Positions 18,698-25,460 of a stretch of DNA of 64,000 nt are shown in pieces (the stretch's first letter is position 1; the number at the start of each line of letters is the position of its first letter). Location: positions 1 through 64,000 of the forward strand of contig NZ_NPKI01000029.1 of NCBI RefSeq assembly GCF_002284565.1, in the 5' to 3' direction. This DNA is from Mesorhizobium mediterraneum. GTDB taxonomy: Bacteria; Pseudomonadota; Alphaproteobacteria; Rhizobiales; Rhizobiaceae. The notes beneath the pieces were generated by a model. That model saw nothing but the letters and a program-made list of their open reading frames with translations, was not told the origin of the DNA and ran no database searches. The translations under genes and the position numbers were made by a program.

Positions 18698-19456
18698 ATG
18701 TCTGCACCACGCCTCGTCGATTTCCACTGTCACCTGGACCTGTATCCAGATCCGGCCGCGGCTATAAGAGCCTGCGAAGAGGCTAAGGTGGCGACGCTCG
18801 CGGTGACGACGACGCCGAAGGCGTTCAGGCAGAACATGAACCTTGCAAAGGGCGCCGAGTTTGTGCGCATTGGGCTCGGCATTCACCCGCATCTTGCCGA
18901 GCAGCGCTGGACCGAACTGCCCCTGTTCGAGGCGCTGTTGCCCGAGACGAGGTATGTCGGCGAAGTCGGTCTCGATGCGAGCCCCGCACACTACCGCTCG
19001 ATCGATCGTCAAGTCGACGTCTTCAGGCGTATTCTAACCTCCTGCCAGAGGGCGGGGGACAAGATCCTCTCCGTGCATAGCGTCCGCACGGCGTCGAAGG
19101 TTCTCGACCACATCGAGGAGCTGCTTCCCAAGGGCAGTGGCAAGGTGGTGCTGCACTGGTTCAGCGGATCGGTCGCAGACGCGCGGCGGGCTGCGGCTCT
19201 CGGGTGCTATTTTTCCGTCAACCAGGCCATGTTCAGGTCCGAGCGGTCAGTGGCTCTCCTCGGGACCTTGCCGCTCGACCGGCTGCTCACGGAGACGGAT
19301 GGTCCCTTCGTGGAGGTAGATGGTTCCCCCGTCACGCCGGGCGGCGTGGACGAGGCCGTTCGCATGCTTGGCGACGTTGTGGGCCTGGGCGCCGAGGAGA
19401 TGCGGCGCGCCATTTTGAATAATCTAAAGGCAGTTTTGGAACGGTCCGCAAACTGA
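18698..19456 (+). CDS. qatD: QatD, TatD-family DNase (system 2)
   Basis: A 252-aa TatD-like nuclease. Metal ligands are seen in DFHCHLDLY, VGEVGLDASP, LSVHSVRTASK, VLHWFSGSV and TETDGPFV. The start MSAPRLVDFHCHL lies 2 bases after the qatC stop. Last gene of the second operon; it converges on the minus-strand YfbU gene 51 bases downstream. Confidence 0.87.
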   Translation: MSAPRLVDFHCHLDLYPDPAAAIRACEEAKVATLAVTTTPKAFRQNMNLAKGAEFVRIGLGIHPHLAEQRWTELPLFEALLPETRYVGEVGLDASPAHYRSIDRQVDVFRRILTSCQRAGDKILSVHSVRTASKVLDHIEELLPKGSGKVVLHWFSGSVADARRAAALGCYFSVNQAMFRSERSVALLGTLPLDRLLTETDGPFVEVDGSPVTPGGVDEAVRMLGDVVGLGAEEMRRAILNNLKAVLERSAN

Positions 19457-19507
19457 CGATTCCACGCCGACCCGAGCTTATCGTGGCCAGCGACTCTGCA
19501 CCATTCG

Positions 19508-20218
19508 CTACCGGAGCTTGAGGAGCTCGATGAGCTCGTCGGCGTTGAGCAACTGGCCGGCACGCCTGTATGCCGGCGAACCGCGGCGGGCCTCGATCTC
19601 GGCATATTTCTGCAGCATCTCGCGATAAGTCGACACCGTGTTGGCGTGAGCGTTCAGGGATCTGTCCCTGAACTCCTCAAAGCGCCCGAGCTTTTCGACC
19701 ATGAATTTGGCCATCGACATGTAGCGTCCCTCTTCGTTCCCGTCGAAGCCGTCAAACTTGGGGTTTTTCCCCCAGTACTTCACCTGGTCCTCGACGCGCT
19801 GCCTGTCTTCGGGACTGAGCTTCTCATATCCCCATTCAATGGCTCGCCACATCGCCATCGTGTCGACCACGAAGTCGAGCGCCTCGGGGTCGTCGACCTC
19901 ATCGTGAAAGATGCCCGACATTTCCCATTCCAGGCCCCAGAAATGGCCTCCGTAGATGGCGCTCTGAATCAACTCGACTGACTTCATGTCCTCGTAGCCT
20001 TTATGCTGGCGCAGGACTTCGGCTAGCATCCACATGATCAGTTTTTCAGAGCTGGTCGGCCGGAAGGCCTTGCGCCGACCAGCCTCAAGCCCAGTATACA
20101 CCAAGGTGCGGATGGCCTCTGCCCGCGAAGGGAGGTCACGCTGCTCTCCCCGCCAAGCATCGATCCGGTCAATCGTGCTTTCATCGAGCCTGAGCTCGAA
20201 TCGCTCGGTTTTCACCAT
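19508..20218 (-). CDS. RHH-YfbU family protein
   Basis: A 236-aa protein with two parts. Residues 1-45 (MVKTERFELRLDESTIDRID, then SRAEAIRTLVYTGLEAG) look like a ribbon-helix-helix DNA-binding domain. Residues 50-200 match the YfbU family (EKLIMWMLAEVLRQHKG, GGHFWGLEWEMSGIFHDE, KFDGFDGNEEGRYMSMAKFMVEKLGRF). YfbU function is unknown beyond links to cell death in E. coli (recalled). The ATG at 20218 has GGAGG five bases upstream. Inverted GTACGG repeats lie just upstream and are a likely operator for the RHH domain, suggesting autoregulation. It may act as a regulator of the neighbouring minus-strand genes. Confidence 0.78.
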   Translation of the reverse strand: MVKTERFELRLDESTIDRIDAWRGEQRDLPSRAEAIRTLVYTGLEAGRRKAFRPTSSEKLIMWMLAEVLRQHKGYEDMKSVELIQSAIYGGHFWGLEWEMSGIFHDEVDDPEALDFVVDTMAMWRAIEWGYEKLSPEDRQRVEDQVKYWGKNPKFDGFDGNEEGRYMSMAKFMVEKLGRFEEFRDRSLNAHANTVSTYREMLQKYAEIEARRGSPAYRRAGQLLNADELIELLKLR

Positions 20219-20234
20219 TTCTACCTCCAATCAA

Positions 20235-20271
20235 GTCCGTACCGAATCCATATCGTACGGACATTGTACGT
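20235..20271. promoter_or_regulatory. Probable RHH operator upstream of the YfbU gene
   Basis: A perfect 8-bp inverted repeat, GTCCGTAC (20235-20242) and GTACGGAC (20255-20262), is followed by a third half-site, TGTACGT (20265-20271). It lies 17-53 bases upstream of an ATG for a protein with an RHH DNA-binding N-terminus. Clustered short half-sites are typical of RHH regulators. Inference from symmetry and position. Confidence 0.6.
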
Positions 20272-20411
20272 AAAACACGGTGAAAGGCAAGCATCGCCAT
20301 CTCGCATGTCGTTACTTGGGTCAGGACGGGGGCGCGTCACACCCCTCCCACGGCTGGCATGCCGGCCGGTGCCTGCACCTCCGGCATGTGGCTAGGCGCT
20401 CGTCGGGACCC

Positions 20412-22067
20412 TCAGGGAACAGGCGAGTCGATCAGAGTGCAGGTGTCAGGATCCGGGCCGTAGTACTGCGCGAACTGTCGCTTCGCCAAGGCGATCAGTG
20501 CAGCATTTTCGGATTTCCCGGTAAGCCATTTGAAATCGTAGCGGAAAGGTCCCGGCTCGAGGACCCATTGCAGGGCGAGATCGAACACGAGCATTCCGCC
20601 AAAGAAGGTGTTGACCAGTTTCTTGATGTTTTCGGGGCTCCGGCCGCGCACGGCGCGAGGAAAGATCTTCTCGGTGTCACCTCTGTCCTGGAAGAGGGAC
20701 AGATGGGTGACGAACAGCGATCCGGCCTCAGGGTTGAAGTTGTCTCCCGCCATCCAGATGCCCGGCCAACAGAAAAATTCGGGACTGCGCTGCTTGTCTC
20801 GGCAAAAAGCGATGAAGTGCGAGACCAGGACCCGGACAGGCATGTTCACACCGGCATAGTTGAACGTACGATGCTCCTCCATCAGGGCATCGACAGGGCC
20901 CTTGTCGCCGAGCAGCCCGACCACGGCAGCAAGTCCCGTCCGCGGATCATCGTATCCGCATCGCTCGCTCAGTCGCGCCGCGACGTGCTCATACTCCTGA
21001 GCGGAGAAATTTTGCACCGCCTGGGCGAGCTCGGGCGTTTCGGCTGCGGCCAGGCAAAGTCTTGTGAAGCGCGCGCCAGGATCAACGTCGCGGATAAAGT
21101 CCTCGAAGAACTCGATGTCGAGCGGAAACCCCCTCGTCGGGTTGATTGCAAGGTCGCAGATCAGCAGAAACAGGCCGACGATCGGGCTGTCATACCGTTC
21201 GGGCCATTCTGTCCCGGTAAGCACCAGGAACAGTTCAAACGAGTCGACATAGACGGGCGCAAAGTAGCCTTGCTCGCGATACGTCTGAAGCAGCTCGGGA
21301 CCGCCTGACGATGCCAAATACTGAATTTGGCAAAAGCGGGCCTGGCCTTCGAATATCTGATGGATGCCGATGTCGGCGTAAGGTGGGCGCGCACCGCGAA
21401 GGAAGCCTTCAATCCGGCTGAGTTGAAGTTTGAGGAATTGTGCATCCCAGCGACCGGGGTCGGGAAATTGCCCTTCCGCGAAGTCACAGGACCCGTTGAT
21501 CGCGTGGACGATCTCACCATAGGTTTTGAGGTAGCTGTGCCCGACGCTCTGAAAATAGGGCGTTTGCTCCAGCGAGAGGATCGACTTCGGCGACCAGGCA
21601 AGTTGCTTGTAGAACTTGATGTCGAGCGCGTTGTTGACGGCAATATTGGCGGCGGCGAGCACCGGATCAGAGTGCGTCCGACCGTCGAGCATCGCCCTGT
21701 GCGCCCAAGCCTTTACAGGTTTGGCGACGCCGGCGCCCCGCGCAAAGGTCTGAAGAGACGTCATGCTGCCATAGATTTGCGCCGGGTACGCCAGGCTGAG
21801 GATGAGTCCCGCAGTGGACCCCATGTGCTGCCACCAATGCACGGTTTCGTGCAGATAGGTCGAGTAGGCTTGGTACAGTTCGGCTACGTCATGACCCTCG
21901 GTGTCGCGCTGGGTGAGCGCGTCGACAAGCTCATGGGCGCGGGGACTGAGGCGCAAGACGAAATGTTCCGTCGTGTAGCTCCCGTGGCCTGCCAGCGTGG
22001 CGTCGAACACCAGTGGATCGTTGGCTGGGTTGAGCAGATACGGATCGAGATGGGAGAACAGGGACAT
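20412..22067 (-). CDS. Hypothetical protein with HExxH motif
   Basis: A 551-aa protein of unknown family, MSLFSHLDPYLLNPANDPLV onward. At about residues 70-85 it has YSTYLHETVHWWQHMGS, containing HETVH, a possible zinc-metallopeptidase HExxH motif followed by a helix. A further acidic residue that could be the third ligand cannot be assigned by eye. No signal peptide and no clear membrane segment. ATG at 22067 chosen as the first Met before the conserved-looking N-terminus. Downstream of the HEPN-like gene and tRNA-like gene on the same strand, but with a 236-base gap, so it may have its own promoter. A zincin-like role is a guess. Confidence 0.65.
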   Translation of the reverse strand: MSLFSHLDPYLLNPANDPLVFDATLAGHGSYTTEHFVLRLSPRAHELVDALTQRDTEGHDVAELYQAYSTYLHETVHWWQHMGSTAGLILSLAYPAQIYGSMTSLQTFARGAGVAKPVKAWAHRAMLDGRTHSDPVLAAANIAVNNALDIKFYKQLAWSPKSILSLEQTPYFQSVGHSYLKTYGEIVHAINGSCDFAEGQFPDPGRWDAQFLKLQLSRIEGFLRGARPPYADIGIHQIFEGQARFCQIQYLASSGGPELLQTYREQGYFAPVYVDSFELFLVLTGTEWPERYDSPIVGLFLLICDLAINPTRGFPLDIEFFEDFIRDVDPGARFTRLCLAAAETPELAQAVQNFSAQEYEHVAARLSERCGYDDPRTGLAAVVGLLGDKGPVDALMEEHRTFNYAGVNMPVRVLVSHFIAFCRDKQRSPEFFCWPGIWMAGDNFNPEAGSLFVTHLSLFQDRGDTEKIFPRAVRGRSPENIKKLVNTFFGGMLVFDLALQWVLEPGPFRYDFKWLTGKSENAALIALAKRQFAQYYGPDPDTCTLIDSPVP

Positions 22068-22303
22068 GGGAGAACTGTAGCAGAGATTGCCTACGGAAGC
22101 GGACAAACGCCGGGCTACCAGGCGATCGGCCTGACGGCACGCCACGGCGGTGCAGTTCGGCCTGGAATTCGTCAGTCCGGAGGCGCCAATCGGCGTATTC
22201 CCTTGCGCCGTACTCCTTCGCATGGACCGACCGGGCGTCTTCGTGGGCGAGACACCGAAAAAAAGCGGGGCCTGACGAAGAATAGTTCGCTGGGGCGGCG
22301 CGC

Positions 22304-22837
22304 TTAAGGGTGTGGGTTGCCGAGCGGATCCATGCCGAGCGCCAGCCTGACACTCTCTCGGATGCTTTCAGTCCTCGCCAGCAGAACTTCCGGTCGGATG
22401 TCTCCGGGCTTTTCAACCACCATATAGCGCACACGCACATAATCGTTCTTGTCGGCCAGAGTTTTGGCTTGGCTGACAGTTCTGGCAGGCAGGACCAGGC
22501 CTGAACCTTGAGCGGCCACAGCCATCTCGTGCAGATTGTGCCCCAAGGCCCGCAAAGCCTCAATGTCTCGGCCCGCGCTGCGGAGGTAGCATTTCAGGAA
22601 GAGTTCGCACGCATGGTAGCAAAGCAACCTGGTCGGTCCCGACGTCAGACCGCGGCGACCGGCATCAACGGCCTTCGCGGCCTGCAAAAAGGAGTCGGCG
22701 AGCAGGAAAATACCGAACGGGGTGGCGCCTTCCGATTCTGGGATCATCATGCAGTCCAGTTGATGTTGGTGTTCTGGAGTCTCAAGTCGAAGTGCCCCGA
22801 CCGATATGACGCCGTTCGATTGAGATTCTCCGTGCAT
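22304..22837 (-). CDS. HEPN-like hypothetical protein
   Basis: A 177-aa helical protein. The core (TRLLCYHACELFLKCYLRSAG, then LRALGHNLHEMAVAA) resembles HEPN-type helical bundles, which are often RNA-cutting toxins or RNA-binding partners in conflict systems. It has RLLCYH (R-x4-H) and a GHNLHEM element, but not the strict RNxxxH of nuclease HEPNs. It begins only 21 bases after the 3' end of the tRNA-like gene on the same strand, suggesting cotranscription. Assignment is tentative; it could be a non-catalytic helical domain. Confidence 0.6.
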   Translation of the reverse strand: MHGESQSNGVISVGALRLETPEHQHQLDCMMIPESEGATPFGIFLLADSFLQAAKAVDAGRRGLTSGPTRLLCYHACELFLKCYLRSAGRDIEALRALGHNLHEMAVAAQGSGLVLPARTVSQAKTLADKNDYVRVRYMVVEKPGDIRPEVLLARTESIRESVRLALGMDPLGNPHP

Positions 22838-22858
22838 GGGACGACTCCCGGTGGGCCT

Positions 22859-22966
22859 TGGACGTGACGGCAGGACTTGAACCTGCGACCTCCTCGCCCC
22901 TAGATAGCGGTGTCACGCACCACCCAGGTCGAAAGCGAGGCGCTCTATCCTCTGAGCTACGCCACG
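22859..22966 (-). tRNA. tRNA-like gene with extra stem-loop in the anticodon loop
   Basis: Read on the minus strand, this 108-nt sequence has a 7-bp acceptor stem (CGTGGCG/CGTCACG, one G-U), a D-arm (GCTC-AGAGGATA-GAGC), a T-arm (GCAGG-TTCAAGT-CCTGC), discriminator T and an encoded CCA. The anticodon stem CCTCGC/GCGAGG is intact but its loop is 37 nt (22898-22934). About 30 nt of this can form a separate hairpin: CCTGG pairs with CTAGG, and inside it GTGGTG pairs with CACCGC around a CGTGA loop. If that hairpin is ignored, a 7-nt loop TTTCGAG remains, giving anticodon TCG (Arg); shifting the stem by one pair would give TTC (Glu). It starts 6 bases after the stop of the winged-helix gene. It could be a decayed tRNA, but all stems pair. 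Confidence 0.7.
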
Positions 22967-22972
22967 ATCTGC

Positions 22973-23455
22973 CTATGCATCGTTGTCCACGACCAGCTGC
23001 GGCTTCTTACGCTTCAACCGGTTCGATCTCTCCTCGGCCGCCTTCTTGATCTCGGCGGCCTTTTCCAGCGCAAACGGCCTGGCGGCCTCGATCAGGCCAT
23101 CGAAATGATAGCGGTTCGTCATGCTGCCATTGGGCGTGTTGCGCCGTTCCTCCCGGCCAAGAAGTTTAAGGGCCTCGAGGGCGGCAATGCGTTTCTGAAT
23201 GGTGCGGGGCGTCACCCCGATCGCCTTGGCGATGGTTTCGACCGAGGGGTGGGGAAGGTTGTCGGGCAGCCACCAGTACTGGACCAGGTGGATGATGATG
23301 TTCATGTCGAGCGCATCGAGGCCGAGAGCCTGCTGCTTCTCGATGATGATGTTGGGGAAAGCGCTCCAGCCCGTGGCCATGAGTGCCTTGGTCCACTTCT
23401 TCTCGTTGGTGCGTAGCTTGTCGACGTCTGCCTTGGCGGTTTCTGGCTGGGCCAT
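22973..23455 (-). CDS. Winged-helix DNA-binding protein
   Basis: A 160-aa protein with an MarR/GntR-like winged helix. PSVETIAKAIGVTPRTIQKRI (about residues 68-88) is a clear helix-turn-helix, followed by LKLLGREERRNTPNGSMTNRYHF as the wing. The C-terminus is basic and helical (AAEERSNRLKRKKPQ). ATG at 23455 has a GGGAG site at 6-base spacing. The stop is 6 bases upstream of the tRNA-like gene, so protein and RNA are probably on one transcript. Similar HTH proteins of unknown role occur on mobile elements; it may regulate the array downstream. Confidence 0.75.
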   Translation of the reverse strand: MAQPETAKADVDKLRTNEKKWTKALMATGWSAFPNIIIEKQQALGLDALDMNIIIHLVQYWWLPDNLPHPSVETIAKAIGVTPRTIQKRIAALEALKLLGREERRNTPNGSMTNRYHFDGLIEAARPFALEKAAEIKKAAEERSNRLKRKKPQLVVDNDA

Positions 23456-23708
23456 CTGAGGCTCCCTGTGATGAACTGCGCCTAGATATGGTGGTTTCCC
23501 GTGATGACGCAAGGGCATCGGGGACGGTTCTGCATTCAGGGGGAGGGTGTTTCAAGGTTCGCCCGGCCTATGTCCCTGGATTCAGGAGCCGGGGAACCGC
23601 GCTGCACCCAAAGAAGAGGACTTGATAATATGAAGTGTCGATCAGACGAACCGTGCTATATGCAAGCGATAAGATAGGGACCCCCCGACCAGAGGTTCAC
23701 CCGGGGTG

Positions 23709-23737
23709 TTGACAAAGAGAGCGTCAATACCCATACT
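23709..23737 (+). promoter_or_regulatory. Promoter of predicted small RNA 1
   Basis: TTGACA (23709-23714), a 17-base spacer and CATACT (23732-23737) match a sigma-70-type promoter (6/6 and 4/6). It points into a gene-free stretch that ends in a terminator hairpin, which is why a small RNA is proposed. Confidence 0.65.
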
Positions 23738-23743
23738 TTGGGC

Positions 23744-23826
23744 GTGAGCATCGCTCCGGGGTTGGCGCCAGGCGCCAGCCGAACTTTTCAAAACGAAGGC
23801 CCGGCTAGTCCGGGTCTTTGTTTTTT
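23744..23826 (+). ncRNA. Predicted small RNA 1
   Basis: About 83 nt from the expected start (7 bases after the -10) to the T-run. It contains a strong first hairpin (GGTTGGCGC-CAG-GCGCCAGCC, 23760-23780), a single-stranded AAC-TTTTCAAAAC segment and an intrinsic terminator hairpin. No open frame of note lies inside. It lies between the winged-helix gene (divergent) and the DUF3800 gene (convergent). Promoter, fold and terminator are seen; expression and role are inferred. No Rfam family is recognised by eye. Confidence 0.55.
23795..23826 (+). terminator. Intrinsic terminator of small RNA 1
   Basis: A 10-bp stem (GAAGGCCCGG / CCGGGTCTTT) with loop CTAGT is followed by a G and six Ts. The T-run touches the DUF3800 stop codon on the other strand, so the hairpin may also help end the minus-strand operon, although the minus-strand T-tract is weaker. 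Confidence 0.75.
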
Positions 23827-24697
23827 ATCCTTCAAAGCAGCTGTATTTGATGCCGCAGGATGCCAGGTCCTCGGGCTGCAGGTGCGCGTCGATGAGACGC
23901 TTGTGGTCCATCAGGGCCCTGTAGGGCCGGTAGGACGGGTCATAGCCGCCCTTGGCCATCGGATAGAGGTAGAGATCGGCGATCTGCAACATCGGCGTGG
24001 CTTTGGTTCTGCCGCGGGGCTCCCCGCGCACGATGTCCCTGAACTCCTCGGCAGTTAACGACCCGTAGCTGGCGGAGTTGGCGCCGTCGAACGGCATCCC
24101 CTGCGTCTTCAGGATCCGCGTGTAGGCCACCAGGTCGCGGTCCTCGGCTTTGCCGGCGCGCTCGAAGAACACGCGCAGCTTGCGGTCCTGGCTGCGGGCA
24201 TATTTGGCGGCGCGCTCGATCAGGATGCAGTAGGCGGTCTTGCACATGAACCAGAGCTGGTCCCGGTACCGGTCGCGGTAGCGGGCAACATAGCCCGGTC
24301 GGTCGATGACCGCGGCGATGCCGATCACGGGCAGCCCAAGCAGCATTCCCTGCAAGTCTCCCAGGAATTCAAAAGCGGACTCCGGCTTCTTCAGCCAGCC
24401 GAAGTCGCCACGGCCGCCCCGGATCGCCCAGGAGTGGAGCGGGTAGGTGATGCCGTGCTTCTGGCAGAAGGCCTTGTGGCGGGCATAGAGCTCATCGACG
24501 TCTTCCTCGTTGATGAGGATGCCGCCGAGGGCGAAATAATCCATTTCGTCCCGGCGCTTCTCTCTGGGCTCTCGGTCTGGCTCACGGCTGCCGCTGTCAT
24601 CGAGGTAAAGGTGGATTTCGCGGTCGATCACGGGCAGGCTTTCAATTTCCGCACCAGCTTGGCTCAAAAAACCTGAACCTGTACACCTTGGCGACAC
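23825..24697 (-). CDS. DUF3800 domain protein
   Basis: A 290-aa member of DUF3800, a family with an RNase H-like fold widespread in mobile and defence loci; activity unproven (recalled). The hallmark IHLYLDDSGSREPDR is at about residue 28, with FALGGILINEEDVDELY, YCILIERAAKYARSQDRKLRVFFE and the acidic LQIADLYLYPMAKGG near the C-terminus. The GTG at 24697 is 28 bases after the membrane-protein stop, so it is the fourth gene of the operon that starts with the MBL protein. A shorter start near 24631 is possible because the motif is usually close to the N-terminus. Confidence 0.75.
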   Translation of the reverse strand: MSPRCTGSGFLSQAGAEIESLPVIDREIHLYLDDSGSREPDREPREKRRDEMDYFALGGILINEEDVDELYARHKAFCQKHGITYPLHSWAIRGGRGDFGWLKKPESAFEFLGDLQGMLLGLPVIGIAAVIDRPGYVARYRDRYRDQLWFMCKTAYCILIERAAKYARSQDRKLRVFFERAGKAEDRDLVAYTRILKTQGMPFDGANSASYGSLTAEEFRDIVRGEPRGRTKATPMLQIADLYLYPMAKGGYDPSYRPYRALMDHKRLIDAHLQPEDLASCGIKYSCFEG

Positions 24698-24725
24698 TCG
24701 TGCGCGCCACAGGGAACGTTGCAGC

Positions 24726-25460
24726 TCAGGCCGATTTCATCTGCACCATCAGCGTCTCGCAGCTGAGGGTGAGTTGGCGGGCATATGCCTTCGAGGCGTC
24801 AAGCGTGGCTCGCTTGGTGACGCCGAAGATCAGGTAGCCCGCATGCACGGCGGCGAGGATGCCGAGGGCCGCAAGCTTTCCATGGGTTAGCTCGGCGAAA
24901 TCGGGCTTGTAGTAGATGATTGCGGCCGCGGCGGCGATGGTCAGCAGATTGAGCACGATGCCATAGGGCTTCAGCGCCAGGAGATTGCGGTAATAGCCGT
25001 AGGCGATGTTCTCGTTGAAAAGAATCCGAAATTTCTCGGTGTCGCGGGTGTTCTCGCGCAGCCAGTTGTAGCACTGCACATAGAACGCAGCCGCTTCGTC
25101 GGGGTCCTCGACTTCCATGTCGCGCGTCGGCGCCGGCTGCTCGAGCTGCTTGGCGAGGAATTTGCGGTAGCGGTCCTTGGTCCGCTCGTCGAGTGTCTTA
25201 TCCAGGTGGTTCAGTTCGCGATTTTCCGGTCTCCCGCCGGTCGTCGCGAACAGCTGTCTCTCCTTCCTCTTGCCCAGGCGGCGGGCCACATTCGAGGCAG
25301 CGAAGAACAGGACCATGACGGCGAGACCGATGATGGCCTCGGGGAGGCTCGGCTGAACCCAGTTGAAGGCCAGCACAATCAGGACAATGACCGGGGCAAT
25401 TGCCAGAGCTGCCGGCGCGAGGCGCGCCTTGATGGAGTAGGCGTCGAGGTAATCGTTCAT
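24726..25460 (-). CDS. Membrane protein, SLATT-like effector candidate
   Basis: A 244-aa protein with two hydrophobic pairs: residues about 12-58 (LAPAALAIAPVIVLIVLAF, then AIIGLAVMVLFFAAS) and about 168-210 (GIVLNLLTIAAAAAIIYY, then LAALGILAAVHAGYLIFG). A cytosolic helical stretch lies between them (KTLDERTKDRYRKFLAKQLE). Paired helices around a soluble helical region resemble SLATT-type putative pore formers in conflict systems, but this is a resemblance only. It overlaps the E2-E1-JAB gene by 4 bases (ATGA), so the two are translationally coupled; a membrane effector or anchor is the natural guess. Confidence 0.7.
   Translation of the reverse strand: MNDYLDAYSIKARLAPAALAIAPVIVLIVLAFNWVQPSLPEAIIGLAVMVLFFAASNVARRLGKRKERQLFATTGGRPENRELNHLDKTLDERTKDRYRKFLAKQLEQPAPTRDMEVEDPDEAAAFYVQCYNWLRENTRDTEKFRILFNENIAYGYYRNLLALKPYGIVLNLLTIAAAAAIIYYKPDFAELTHGKLAALGILAAVHAGYLIFGVTKRATLDASKAYARQLTLSCETLMVQMKSA

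Noticed and set aside
22858..23049. Plus-strand ORF containing AGLEPATSSPLDSG
   Set aside because: This peptide type is the classic false translation of a tRNA antisense; the tRNA-like gene on the minus strand explains it.
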